A stretch of 64,000 bases of DNA from Paenibacillus lutimineralis (GTDB taxonomy: Bacteria > Bacillota > Bacilli > Paenibacillales > Paenibacillaceae). A model generated the notes under the pieces. It saw nothing but the letters and a program-made list of their open reading frames with translations, ran no database searches and had not been told where the DNA came from. The stretch is from positions 4,129,501-4,193,500 of the forward strand of contig NZ_CP034346.1 in NCBI RefSeq assembly GCF_003991425.1, read 5' to 3'. Both the position numbers and the translations under genes were made by a program. Below, piece after piece: positions 34,873-44,274 of this stretch. Position 1 is the first letter of the stretch, and each line of letters opens with the position of its first letter.

Positions 34873-37557
34873 TTACTCTGTCCGACTGATCTGTATACGT
34901 CTTAATCCGGCTGTGCTGAATCGGTTGAACAACCAGATGAAGATCAGCAATCCGATGACGAGACCGGCCACGTTCAGATAAGGGAATGAAAACCTAACAC
35001 CCATCCACGCCAAACGCATCAGCATCTCCGAACCGAGCCATCCGACCACAATACCGCTAATCAACCCAACGATTCCAATCAGACAACCCTCTACGATAAA
35101 AATCTGTTTCAACGACTTGTGACTGACCCCCATCTGCCATAACATAACCATATGGGGAACCCGCTCCTGTACCGAGCGAATCTGAATCACGTACATGCCG
35201 AGCAAGGCCATAAGCATCATGAATGACATTATGTAAGAGAACAGAGTGAATTCCGCTTTCACAATCGTCGTAATGATTGCCTGATCCTCACCTGGTGTAC
35301 TCACCGTAACACCAGCTATTTTTGTAAAATGGTATTTCAGTGTCTTTATGGGATCTACCGCCGTCCCATCTGTATCATTCAACTGCAACAACGCATAGCC
35401 TTTGGGATCCCCAGGCCATTTATAAGCGCCGTTCTTGCTATATTTATTGTAGAGTTCGTCAGCCACTATAAATACCCTGCCCATCAAGCGGTTATCATCA
35501 CCAGTGGCGAACGTTCCCGCTACCGTGACCACTTCCTTTCCAATCAGGTTCTCCTCTTTGGCACCACCTTTCAACAAGCGAAGCGGAATCTGATCGCCTA
35601 CTCGGTACGTGCCTTCCAATTTATCATCCACGAGAACGACAGACGCTTGATCGCTCATGGCCTGAAAAACTTCCGCATCGCTCCGAAATTGCGGTGCACG
35701 GGAGGTGAGCGGTAATTGGTAACCTTCCCCTAGCCACTTTCCCCACACAACTTGCGAATATGCCCATTTGTAACCATTCGTAGGAGGTGTTACTTCGGTA
35801 AGATCTACTGCATTGTCGGGAGATGAAACCAGGATTCTGTACGCATCCATGTAGGCAGCACCTTGCACGATTTCTTGCACTTCATTCATATTGGCTTTCA
35901 GCTTATCTTTTTCCCGCTCATCGGCATAAGACATATAGGCGTCGGTAGCCATAAAAGAATCTCTCTTGTTCTGAGCGGCATAATCTTCAACATTGGAAGC
36001 GAAACTTATCATCACAATCAAACAGCAGGTTAATACCGTAAACAACAAAACGATGCCAAATGAACGACTAAACCGCATATGCGGATACTGTGTGCCTAAC
36101 GTAACAGCCAAACGATCCAACCATCGATGCGGCAAAACAGAGGATGCCCGTTTCATCCAAGGTACAATAAGAAACATCAGATAAGCAGTTGTTATAATTC
36201 CAACAAGCCAACTTATAATCGAACCGAATACTTTTGCACTAAGCCTATCGTCATCTGATAGCCCCTCTGTGGCGAAATAATTGAAAAAAATGAATGCCAC
36301 TGTGACAAGGAGACAACCTAAGATTTTGAGCAGACGCTTCTGTGCTGGATTCACACGATTATCCTCCTTGCCCATTAGGTGCAGAATGGATGTGCGCTTA
36401 ATGAAACGCCCGACAAAACAAGCGAGGAGTAAGAAAACAATATACATGGTCAATGCGATCCAGCATGTTGCCGTCACATCAACGTGGGGTTGGATTGGAT
36501 AGGCGTACGCAGAATACCGTTCCAGTAATTGTTCGATATAAGATACATTAACAGACAGCAATCCGAAACCGAGTACATTACCGAGCACAACTCCCGAGAT
36601 GGTAATGACCGCACACAGCAACGTACACTCACTCAAATAGATGACAAAGCAGTTGCGGTTACTGAGTCCAAGCGATCGGAGCACGCCAAGATAATATTTG
36701 CGCCTTTCTTTCAGAATATTAAACAACTGCGCCAACAGCAGAATCCCAGCGAACAAAGAAACAGCGACAAAAAACAAAAATGGAGGCGTGAAAATACTCT
36801 GCACCATCGACATATGAGACAGCACTTCTTTTTTGATTGCTCGCTCCGTGAGATCCGTAAAGAAGGAACTGCCTGGTAATGATGAATACATCTTGTCCGT
36901 CGCCAGTAAGATACTGTGTGCGCTTGCTTCTGGAACGCCGAATATCTGATGCGCAAGCTTATCCGAGAGAATAACTGTCCCTTGTGCCCGCACTGCTCCG
37001 CGAAAACCTGTTAATCCGCTTTCCTCTGCTACATCACGAATCGTTACAGGCACTTCTTGCCCAGTAAACGAGATGACCATGGTTTCACCGACACTAAGCC
37101 CCAACCGCTGTGCTAGCGGAACCGATACAATCGCTTCCTCTGTTGTCAGGGGATCCGTAGACCACAGCGGTTGCTTCGGTTCTAATTCCCGAGCATGTTG
37201 AAAATCAAATCCTAATGCAACGATGCTATCTTCCCTAACCTCATCATTATTCCTGCTGTGCACCGAAACGACTTGAGACACGTAGGGAAGACTGGCAATA
37301 TTTCTGGTTTGAAGCTTCGTTTGAACATTTTTAATCTGAGCCTCGGTTAACTCAAGGCCGCTACGCGGATAAATCTCAGTACCAATTACGCCAAAGTGTT
37401 TTTCTTCCCATTGTAATTTGCTATGTGTAATAGAAGAAATGACAAAATAACAAGAAAAAATCAGAACGACACCGATAGACCCTATGCATACGGTGAGTAG
37501 CGTTTGCCGTATCTGGGCTATGAAATTTCCGGCTCCCATTTTCCAAAATATGCCCAT
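34873..37557 (-). CDS. FtsX-like ABC transporter permease (large, MacB/YtrF type)
   Basis: An 894-residue permease. An N-terminal TM helix (about 17-40) is followed by an extracellular domain of about 220 residues, three TM helices (about 258-380), a central TM and loop region, a second large extracellular region (about 530-770), and three C-terminal TM helices ending at about 885. Two FtsX-type blocks are visible (FVAVSLFAGILLLAQLFNIL and FMMLMALLGMYVIQIRSVQE). Such 10-TM permeases work with LolD-type ATPases and usually export or sense lipopeptides or bacitracin-like peptides. The ATG has only a weak ribosome-binding site. Confidence 0.9.
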   Translation of the reverse strand: MGIFWKMGAGNFIAQIRQTLLTVCIGSIGVVLIFSCYFVISSITHSKLQWEEKHFGVIGTEIYPRSGLELTEAQIKNVQTKLQTRNIASLPYVSQVVSVHSRNNDEVREDSIVALGFDFQHARELEPKQPLWSTDPLTTEEAIVSVPLAQRLGLSVGETMVISFTGQEVPVTIRDVAEESGLTGFRGAVRAQGTVILSDKLAHQIFGVPEASAHSILLATDKMYSSLPGSSFFTDLTERAIKKEVLSHMSMVQSIFTPPFLFFVAVSLFAGILLLAQLFNILKERRKYYLGVLRSLGLSNRNCFVIYLSECTLLCAVITISGVVLGNVLGFGLLSVNVSYIEQLLERYSAYAYPIQPHVDVTATCWIALTMYIVFLLLACFVGRFIKRTSILHLMGKEDNRVNPAQKRLLKILGCLLVTVAFIFFNYFATEGLSDDDRLSAKVFGSIISWLVGIITTAYLMFLIVPWMKRASSVLPHRWLDRLAVTLGTQYPHMRFSRSFGIVLLFTVLTCCLIVMISFASNVEDYAAQNKRDSFMATDAYMSYADEREKDKLKANMNEVQEIVQGAAYMDAYRILVSSPDNAVDLTEVTPPTNGYKWAYSQVVWGKWLGEGYQLPLTSRAPQFRSDAEVFQAMSDQASVVLVDDKLEGTYRVGDQIPLRLLKGGAKEENLIGKEVVTVAGTFATGDDNRLMGRVFIVADELYNKYSKNGAYKWPGDPKGYALLQLNDTDGTAVDPIKTLKYHFTKIAGVTVSTPGEDQAIITTIVKAEFTLFSYIMSFMMLMALLGMYVIQIRSVQERVPHMVMLWQMGVSHKSLKQIFIVEGCLIGIVGLISGIVVGWLGSEMLMRLAWMGVRFSFPYLNVAGLVIGLLIFIWLFNRFSTAGLRRIQISRTE

Positions 37558-37769
37558 TGTAGCACCAACTTTCTATTACACCCGCTTATAACCTTTGCCC
37601 CCTTAATACAGACACAAATAGTAAATCTAAAGATGCTCTTATGTATTCCGTAGGACTACTTTATCTCCAGCTAGCACTTCTCTAATGATTTGTTCATCTT
37701 GAATGAATCCCTCCCCTTTCCCTAAATAAATAGACGCTCGAATTAGCCCAAACCCTTCACTTTTTTAAA

Positions 37770-37964
37770 TTATTTATTTTTTTCGCGTAATTGCCTAAAA
37801 AACTGAGTTAACAATTGACTGCATTCTATTTGGAGTACGCCTGTATGGAGTTCAACTTGATGGTTAGACCGAGGCTCATCTAACAAGCCCATTAATGTTC
37901 CAGCACATCCTGCTTCCGGGTCGGTTGCACCATAGACAACTCTTGGTATTCCAGCGCCAATACA
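37770..37964 (-). pseudogene. tadA: C-terminal remnant of tRNA adenosine deaminase (tadA)
   Basis: On the minus strand a frame reads CIGAGIPRVVYGATDPEAGC, then AGTLMGLLDEPRSNHQVELH, then TGVLQIECSQLLTQFFRQLR, ending EKNK and a stop at 37770. This is the recognisable C-terminal third of TadA, which makes inosine at the tRNA-Arg wobble position. The zinc-binding HAE motif and the PCxxC motif are missing or broken, and the sequence before residue CIGA no longer matches. It is a dead fragment; the essential full gene must be elsewhere. Confidence 0.75.
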
Positions 37965-38088
37965 TCGGGAAAGGAAAGAGAGTCTCTGGAATGTCGGATG
38001 TACCGGTTTGCAAACACGCTATAGTAAAATAAAAGGTGCCTCGAAGTCAACAGACTTAGGGGCAGCCTTTTACCACTGTACTCTACTA

Positions 38089-38283
38089 CTATATTAGTTG
38101 AACTAGATGAAGATCGAGGCAAGAGGGAGAAATGATTCTGGAGAAGCGGAGCGCTCGCCTTTGTGAGAGGATTTCAACCATTCTTGAATTTGGTTAATCA
38201 GAGAAATCCACGAGCAACAGCGATCGGAAGAACATTTCACCCGGCTGCCTACATCCTCATAATCATTAGTTCAACTAATATAG
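38089..38283. mobile_element. 195-bp element with perfect 17-bp terminal inverted repeats
   Basis: CTATATTAGTTGAACTA (38089-38105) recurs as an exact reverse complement at 38267-38283. The 160 bp between carry no convincing ORF. Its right end lies 1 bp after the stop codon of the ABC ATPase at 38285. The size and the perfect inverted ends fit a MITE or an internally deleted transposon. Confidence 0.6.
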
Positions 38284-38284
38284 G

Positions 38285-39043
38285 TCATATCCCGATCTCC
38301 CGCATTTTCGCGCTAACCATCTCTACTCTATCATCCATATCAGTCGCGTCAAACTTGGGGAGCCTCAGTTCACTGACGATTTTGCCATCGCGCATAAACA
38401 TAATACGTTCGGTACGCGCGGCGACCATAACATCATGGGTGACCAGCATCACTGCAGTGCCGTCCGCGTTGATCTCAGCCAGGAGATCCATAATCTCCTG
38501 CGCGGATTTTGAGTTAAGCGCACCCGTTGGTTCGTCACCAAAGATGATCCTCGGACTGTTCATCAGGGCGCGGCATATACCCGCACGCTGGAGCTGACCA
38601 CCCGAGACCTGTGTAATGTCGCGCTTTTCCAGCTCGCTGATACCTACCCTTTTCATAAGTGCTCGCGCCTTCTCCGTAATTTCTACCGGGCTTTTTCGAT
38701 TACCACGCATCGATGGGAGAATGATGTTATCGAGAATATTCAGATTTTTCAGCATGGTCGGCTGCTGGAAGACAAAGCCCATCGTTGTCCTGCGCAGATC
38801 CGAGAGTTCATTCTCTGAGGCAGCTGATAAATCCTTACTATCGAAAATAACCTTTCCGCTATCAATCCCGTCTGTTCCGCTCAGTGCGAACATTAACGTT
38901 GATTTTCCCGAACCCGAGGGGCCCATCACCGAAGCGAACTCGCCCTCTGTAATTTCTACGGACACACCATCAAGAACATTACGCTTCTCCTCGCCCTCAC
39001 CGAAGGATTTTACGATATGTTCGCCGATTATGATCTTCTTCAT
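38285..39043 (-). CDS. ABC transporter ATPase of FtsX type (second system)
   Basis: A 252-residue ATPase: Walker A GPSGSGKST, signature VSGGQLQRAGICRAL, Walker B RIIFGDEPTGALNS (Asn in place of the usual Asp of the D-loop) and H-loop LVTHD. The signature begins with Val in place of Leu. It follows its permease by 4 bp. Part of a TetR-MFS-permease-ATPase operon, probably for export of a toxic compound. Its 3' end abuts the 195-bp inverted-repeat element, so its native terminator is not visible. Confidence 0.92.
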   Translation of the reverse strand: MKKIIIGEHIVKSFGEGEEKRNVLDGVSVEITEGEFASVMGPSGSGKSTLMFALSGTDGIDSGKVIFDSKDLSAASENELSDLRRTTMGFVFQQPTMLKNLNILDNIILPSMRGNRKSPVEITEKARALMKRVGISELEKRDITQVSGGQLQRAGICRALMNSPRIIFGDEPTGALNSKSAQEIMDLLAEINADGTAVMLVTHDVMVAARTERIMFMRDGKIVSELRLPKFDATDMDDRVEMVSAKMREIGI

Positions 39044-39047
39044 CTGC

Positions 39048-41366
39048 CTACTCCTTTATATTATCGGAAATTTGTATTCGTCTCGCGCCCGCTGTACCGA
39101 TCATCGTGGCGATGAGTACCGAAGCGATCAACAGCAGCGGGCTAAATAGATACGCAGACAGCGGATTAATCGTAAAATGGAACGTCGCCGCTCCAAAGGA
39201 AGAGATCGCCGCACCCGCAAGCATCCCTCCAAGTGTATTGGCCAGTAACGTACCAAGAACAATCCCAACGAACAGAACGAACCCGGATCGCGCGAGATAC
39301 TGTGTCCTGATATCTGAGGTTGTAAATCCGAACACTTTCATTACAGCTATTGAGTATCTATCTTTTGCTACAAGCATTTTCATGAATAACAAGGCAACCA
39401 ATACCACAATAATCAGAGCAACGAGAATTGAAGCATGGGAAGCCTTCTTGACGGAGCTAATCGTCGATCCGAAGGTCTGAGCTACAAAGCCATCAATATC
39501 TGAAACCTTGGCGTAACTAAACCTGTCTGCATATTGTGACGTTGTCTCGCCGATCAGCGATGGGTTGGATAGCTCCGCGCAGATCACGTACCACATGACC
39601 TCAGCTGAGTGATCCGTAAATCCAGCCTTGGCGGTTTTGCCGCCGTTAGTGATATCAGAATAAATTCCACTGATGGTAAAGTTCCTCTCTCGTCCCTCTA
39701 TCATCAGCGTCATCGGATCGCCAATCTTCTTGCCCAATTCATCCGCGTTCAAAACGGATAGTGCAATTTCATCCTCAGCCGCAGGCGCTCTGCCCTGAGA
39801 ATATTGAATTGGGAAGATCGTATGGTCGCCGAGCTCGACTTTTATGTTTTCCTCCGATCCGCCTTCCATCTTTACTTTGAAGGTCTTTGTTGCTAGCACA
39901 GCATACTTTGAGATGGTGCTGTCATTCCGAAGCGTGTCTATCATTTCAGCAGCTCTCTCAGACATATGATCCGTCTGTTGAATGTCGATGCGCATATCGT
40001 AGTTTCCAATTCCCATATACTGAATGAAGCTCTTGGAGGAAATCGTGTTGTACAAGTTCTGCGGAACTACCATAATGAACACTGAAATGATCAACACGAC
40101 AAGCATCGTCGTGTACAGTTTTTTTCGGGCGAGAACATCCTTGATCCCGAGAAAAACATTCGTATTCAGCAGCCTGTTCCCACTTAGGCGAAAATGCTTG
40201 GAGCCAGGCGCTTTGTCCTGGGAAGTCCCCTGGCGGATAGCTTCTGCTGCAGAGATCTTCCGGAAGCGTCTTAGTACAGTATTTACATAACCGATAATTG
40301 CAAGGAACACGAGTAATACACCAAAAATTCCTAAGGCGGCAGCAACAGAAGAACTTTCGCTTTCTCCCATATATAGTCGGATGTTCTCAAGCAGCATGCC
40401 TTTGAAGACCAAGGACAGAGCATAGCCGATCATGCAGCCTACTGCCGCTAGGACCGCATATTTCGCAAGATAGATTTTCTTGATGTCCGAGATGCGTAGT
40501 CCTATAGCCTTCATCACGCCGATTTCACGGTAGTCATCTTCCATCTTTGCAAGCAATGTAAATCGGATGCACATCAACGCTATTGCTACAACAAGTATGC
40601 TCACCAGAAGAATGACCCCAATCATTATCCCGTCGGAGAGGGCATTGAGCATTTTCATAAGTGAGTATGTAATCGCCGGCCCGTTCGCTTCCAACCCTGC
40701 GGAAGCATAAGCCGTCTCAAATTCACCGAGCTTCGCCAAATTCTTCAATCTGAACTCAATCAAATACTCTATACTGCCCAGATCTTTTAACTGTTCGAAA
40801 TCATGCTTGCTAATTAGAAATCTTTTGGAAGAGGCTAGCATGGAATTCATCTGGGAATCTCGAAGAAAACCCGCAACCTTAAATTCCTTACCGCCAATAA
40901 CGGCCTTGTCGCCAACCTTAATTGTCTCGTCCTTCATATAGTTGACCGGAACATACATCTCTCCGTCCGATACGTTAATGATTTTGCCATTAAGATCGAG
41001 TAGATAATCAAACTTCTCGCTCTGTACGCTGAAGCCATTATCCTGAACACTGTCCATTAGCGAGTAATCGCCGAACCGAAATTGCGAACCATCCATATTC
41101 AGAAATTTCAGCACTTGAAATTCATCAACATTGCTATTCTGATTCGCAAATGATTCCAATCGTGCAGTATCGATCTCCCCGGAGTGCATCTGCATAAAGT
41201 GCGGAGTTCTGGCTTGGGTCATCATTGAATCCAGCGCCCCTGACAGATTGACGATGAGGATCGCCGCCAGTGAGACGAGCATCGCCGCCGCGGCAATAAA
41301 TATTGTGGTCGTCAGTGTAACCAGCTTGCTCTTCGACATGTCATTGCGGATTATTCTTAAATACAT
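39048..41366 (-). CDS. FtsX-like ABC transporter permease (second system)
   Basis: A 772-residue permease with one N-terminal TM (about 16-40), a large extracellular domain, TMs around 245-370, a second N-terminal-like TM at about 420, another extracellular domain, and three C-terminal TMs ending at about 760. The FtsX blocks MIGVILLVSILVVAIALMCI and ASILVALIIVVLVALLFMKM are visible. AAGGGGG precedes the ATG. The start overlaps the MFS gene stop by 10 bp, and the ATPase follows after 4 bp. Confidence 0.9.
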   Translation of the reverse strand: MYLRIIRNDMSKSKLVTLTTTIFIAAAAMLVSLAAILIVNLSGALDSMMTQARTPHFMQMHSGEIDTARLESFANQNSNVDEFQVLKFLNMDGSQFRFGDYSLMDSVQDNGFSVQSEKFDYLLDLNGKIINVSDGEMYVPVNYMKDETIKVGDKAVIGGKEFKVAGFLRDSQMNSMLASSKRFLISKHDFEQLKDLGSIEYLIEFRLKNLAKLGEFETAYASAGLEANGPAITYSLMKMLNALSDGIMIGVILLVSILVVAIALMCIRFTLLAKMEDDYREIGVMKAIGLRISDIKKIYLAKYAVLAAVGCMIGYALSLVFKGMLLENIRLYMGESESSSVAAALGIFGVLLVFLAIIGYVNTVLRRFRKISAAEAIRQGTSQDKAPGSKHFRLSGNRLLNTNVFLGIKDVLARKKLYTTMLVVLIISVFIMVVPQNLYNTISSKSFIQYMGIGNYDMRIDIQQTDHMSERAAEMIDTLRNDSTISKYAVLATKTFKVKMEGGSEENIKVELGDHTIFPIQYSQGRAPAAEDEIALSVLNADELGKKIGDPMTLMIEGRERNFTISGIYSDITNGGKTAKAGFTDHSAEVMWYVICAELSNPSLIGETTSQYADRFSYAKVSDIDGFVAQTFGSTISSVKKASHASILVALIIVVLVALLFMKMLVAKDRYSIAVMKVFGFTTSDIRTQYLARSGFVLFVGIVLGTLLANTLGGMLAGAAISSFGAATFHFTINPLSAYLFSPLLLIASVLIATMIGTAGARRIQISDNIKE

Positions 41367-42649
41367 AAGTCCCCCTTATGTTCTAGCTTTCTTACTGATT
41401 TCAAATTATATAGAACAATCGAAACTACACTTAACACGATCCCGGCCACAATAATGAGGAAGCCTGTTCCCCTGCCGCTTCCCGTGCCTATGATCCTCCC
41501 AACACTGCCAGCAAGCGCTCCCCCTTCCACTAATAAAGGAGTGAATAGGTAATCCGCCATCAGACCAGCAAGTGCATAAGCGGCCACATAACCGAACTGA
41601 GTAATAACACCGATCAGCGCCCATGCCCTTCCTTGCGCGGAATTATCAATATTCGTACGGATAAGATAATCCATACTTACATTAGCAAAAGGAATCATGG
41701 CAAAAAAGAGAAACCCCGCAACACATATCAACACAATATTTTCGCGTAATCCGAACATGGCCATAAATATGCCTACCAGGAACATGGAGAACGATAATAT
41801 TTTCACATAATCCCTCTTGATCGGAAGGAATCCGATGACCACACTGGTTACAAGCATGCCTGAAGCTACAATGGTCTCGACCGTTCCGATTACGGAGCTG
41901 TTCGAAAATGCCAGCAGCATCGGAATTGAAAGGGTCTCAATGATTCCAAGCAGAAAGGTAAGCAATGAGGTCATGAAGATAAGGACAAGTACCCCTCTAT
42001 TCCCGGATATGGCGCTCCAGCCGTCCTTGAAGTCCCGAATGAACGAATTTGCCCGCTCATAGGTCTTGGAAGCAAGACCGCTGCGAACTACAAGTGTTGT
42101 CGTGACTGTAACAAAAAAAGTGCAAATATCGATGATCAGCAGCAGTTTGATATCCGAGATCACGAGCAAATATCCAGCAATGATCGGTGAGATCAAAAAT
42201 TTGGACGTGCTCGCTATCTGGACAAGACCGCTTGCCTTCGTGTACTGCTCCTTCGTTAGCAAATCTGTAACTGTAGCCTTATACGCCGGATCAAGCAGCG
42301 ACGAGAATACCGAGCTTATCGTCACCCCCACGCAAATCTGCCATAGCTGCGCTTCTCCGCGAAGCATGCATATCAAGATGAACACAAGGCCGATGGCAGA
42401 GAGACTGTCGCCCAACACCATAAGCAGTCTGCGGTCATAACGATCTGCGAGCACACCGGCAAAGGCGCTTAGAAGAAGCGAGGGCATGAAGGCTAGCAAG
42501 GTGACCAGGCCCATGGCTGATGCCTTTCCGGTCATCTGAAACACATAAATCCCCAGCCCGAACGAAGTAAGCCCGTTGCCGATTGAAGAAATAAATTGCC
42601 CTGACCATAAAATAAGAAATTTTCCAAAAAGCTTGTTTGAATGATCCAT
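41357..42649 (-). CDS. MFS transporter (12 TM, EntS/MefA-like)
   Basis: 430 residues from the ATG at 42649, chosen because GGAGG lies 5 nt upstream; earlier in-frame codons (42661, 42673) overlap or touch the TetR stop. Motifs: LWSGQFISSIGNGLTSFGLG at the start, then the A-type motif GVLADRYDRRLLMVLGD (about 64-80). This matches the MFS_3-type (EntS, macrolide MefA) exporters. The gene sits between a TetR repressor and an FtsX ABC pair, so two exporters are coexpressed, presumably for related toxic substrates (inference). Confidence 0.9.
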   Translation of the reverse strand: MDHSNKLFGKFLILWSGQFISSIGNGLTSFGLGIYVFQMTGKASAMGLVTLLAFMPSLLLSAFAGVLADRYDRRLLMVLGDSLSAIGLVFILICMLRGEAQLWQICVGVTISSVFSSLLDPAYKATVTDLLTKEQYTKASGLVQIASTSKFLISPIIAGYLLVISDIKLLLIIDICTFFVTVTTTLVVRSGLASKTYERANSFIRDFKDGWSAISGNRGVLVLIFMTSLLTFLLGIIETLSIPMLLAFSNSSVIGTVETIVASGMLVTSVVIGFLPIKRDYVKILSFSMFLVGIFMAMFGLRENIVLICVAGFLFFAMIPFANVSMDYLIRTNIDNSAQGRAWALIGVITQFGYVAAYALAGLMADYLFTPLLVEGGALAGSVGRIIGTGSGRGTGFLIIVAGIVLSVVSIVLYNLKSVRKLEHKGDLCI

Positions 42650-42662
42650 CACTGCCTCCATA

Positions 42663-43289
42663 TTAGCTGCCAAACATCTGCATGACCTGCATCAGACTTC
42701 CGCTCTCAGCGCCCAGCAGCCTCTCTATGTTGTATACGAGCGCCTGTGCCCGCTGAGCGAGCTCCTCGTTCGTCATCGGAACCATATCATCATCAAAAAT
42801 CGTATTGGCATAAATCATGACCATCTCCATGCACTCATACGGAAACGGCGTGTTGAACAGTCCCTGCGTGATGCCTTCACGGATAATATCCGCCAGGATC
42901 GGTGTAACACCGTTAATCAGCACCTTCTGTATTTTCTGATGCATCAGCGCGTTCTGCGGCTTATGAATATGCTCCATAATCTCCTGACTGCTCCCATCGC
43001 TGATATTCAATGCCATGATCACACGGATAATACGCTCGACAACGGGAATACTCTTGTCCGCGGCAATTTCTTGCGCCGCCCCGATTAGACGTACGCTATA
43101 TCGCTCAATTAGCGCGTCCATAATATCTTCCTTCGACTTGAAATGATAATATAGCGTTCCCCGCGCGATCCCAACCTTCTCGAGAATATCGTTCGTACTT
43201 GTGCCGTCAAAGCCCTTCTGCGCAAACAGTTCATTCGCCGCATCAAGAATTTCATTCCTGCGCTCCTCGGCATCTTTGACAACTCTCAT
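42663..43289 (-). CDS. TetR-family transcriptional repressor
   Basis: 208 residues from the ATG at 43289, which has GGGAGG 7 nt upstream. The N-terminal DNA-binding domain reads ANELFAQKGFDGTSTNDILE then KVGIARGTLYYHFKSKEDIM, a textbook TetR HTH. The C-terminal ligand domain is helical and variable. A perfect ACCGAC-5-GTCGGT palindrome lies 33 bp upstream of the ATG and is a likely autoregulatory operator. The MFS and FtsX genes follow in the same operon, so it probably senses their substrate. Confidence 0.92.
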   Translation of the reverse strand: MRVVKDAEERRNEILDAANELFAQKGFDGTSTNDILEKVGIARGTLYYHFKSKEDIMDALIERYSVRLIGAAQEIAADKSIPVVERIIRVIMALNISDGSSQEIMEHIHKPQNALMHQKIQKVLINGVTPILADIIREGITQGLFNTPFPYECMEMVMIYANTIFDDDMVPMTNEELAQRAQALVYNIERLLGAESGSLMQVMQMFGS

Positions 43290-43321
43290 TGCTGCACCTC
43301 CCTGATTGGATACCTTTATAG

Positions 43322-43338
43322 ACCGACTGTCTGTCGGT
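43322..43338. promoter_or_regulatory. Probable TetR operator
   Basis: ACCGAC and GTCGGT form perfect inverted arms around TGTCT. The site lies directly upstream of the TetR gene and beside a TATAAA -10-like sequence on the minus strand, where repressor binding would block the promoter of the TetR-MFS-ABC operon. Confidence 0.65.
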
Positions 43339-43436
43339 AATATAGTAACATAGATTGTTAGTGAAGGAAAGAGGTAGACTTCTCTATGAATCACAAAAGC
43401 CCTGACGCGATCTGCCTGTACGACTGATCAGCAACA

Positions 43437-43471
43437 AGAGCGCGATCTGGAATCACTCCTTTTCGCGCTCT
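43437..43471. terminator. Hairpin terminator between yfnB and the TetR promoter
   Basis: AGAGCGCGA pairs with TCGCGCTCT with a 17-nt loop. The longer T-run is on the plus strand (CTCTTTTTT); on the minus strand it is followed by TTGTTGC. It probably ends the yfnB transcript, although the T-run polarity is not ideal for that. Confidence 0.55.
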
Positions 43472-43526
43472 CTCTTTTTTCATTCTTATCTTCAAGAACT
43501 GTAGCAGCTATCAGCAATGATCTCTG

Positions 43527-44225
43527 TCAACCTCTTTGTATCCCTAATATCTGATATAACTCCTGAAGCGTACGAATTTCATAGGTTGGAACGATATCCG
43601 TATCATTCTCTTTCCCTATGGGATTGAACCAGCATGTATCCATACCAGCCAATTGCCCGCCCTTGATATCCGAGCTTAACGAATCCCCGATAATTAATGC
43701 CTGCTGAGGGTCAAAATTAGAAATACGGGCGAACACATAATCAAAGAACTCTTTCATGGGTTTCTGATAGCCCGTATCCTCCGATACGAAAATATTCGTA
43801 AACATCGGATGTAGACCTGAATCACGGAGCCGGTGATCCTGTGTCTTAGACACACCATTCGTCACGATGTGCAGGTCATATCCGCCCTGCAGTGCCGTAA
43901 TTACTTCCAGAGCTCCGTCGATAAGCTGGTGCCCCTGTTCTAGATAGCTGCGATATTGCTGCTCTAGCAGAACTCCATCTACTTCATGCCCATATTCCTT
44001 AAATAAAAGAGAAAATCGAGTGTTTACGACTTCATCGCGATCGATACCCCCCTCCTCAAATGCCCTCCATAGTCCCTGATTCATGTGTTTATAATGCGCT
44101 TCGATTTCTTCCGTAAGCTCCATCTGCTGTTCTTCGAATAATAAGCGCAATGCCAGCCTTTCCGCTGCCTTAAAGTCCAACAATGTATCATCTACGTCAA
44201 ATAATAATGTCCGATAAGTCTTCAT
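43527..44225 (-). CDS. yfnB: YjjG/YfnB-type HAD nucleotidase (noncanonical pyrimidine nucleotidase)
   Basis: 232 residues from the ATG at 44225, with GGAGAGG upstream; the longer ORF to 44354 overlaps the previous gene and has no supporting site. HAD motif I is LLFDVDDTLLDF, motif II HIVTNGVSKTQ, motif III around GYQKPMKEFF, motif IV ALIIGDSLSSDIKGG. The conserved HMNQGLWRAFEEG and DTCWFNP segments match Bacillus YfnB. The E. coli relative YjjG removes phosphate from abnormal pyrimidine nucleotides (established for YjjG). It follows the YdcZ-like transporter by 49 bp. Confidence 0.88.
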   Translation of the reverse strand: MKTYRTLLFDVDDTLLDFKAAERLALRLLFEEQQMELTEEIEAHYKHMNQGLWRAFEEGGIDRDEVVNTRFSLLFKEYGHEVDGVLLEQQYRSYLEQGHQLIDGALEVITALQGGYDLHIVTNGVSKTQDHRLRDSGLHPMFTNIFVSEDTGYQKPMKEFFDYVFARISNFDPQQALIIGDSLSSDIKGGQLAGMDTCWFNPIGKENDTDIVPTYEIRTLQELYQILGIQRG

Positions 44226-44274
44226 CGTTATCCTCTCCAATCCCAAACTCTTTACATATGTTCTTATATACTTC

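Noticed and set aside
37639..37709. Minus-strand fragment FIQDEQIIREVLAGDKVV resembling the start of an ECF sigma factor
   Set aside because: Only about 20 residues before a stop, with no continuation in other frames that I could confirm.
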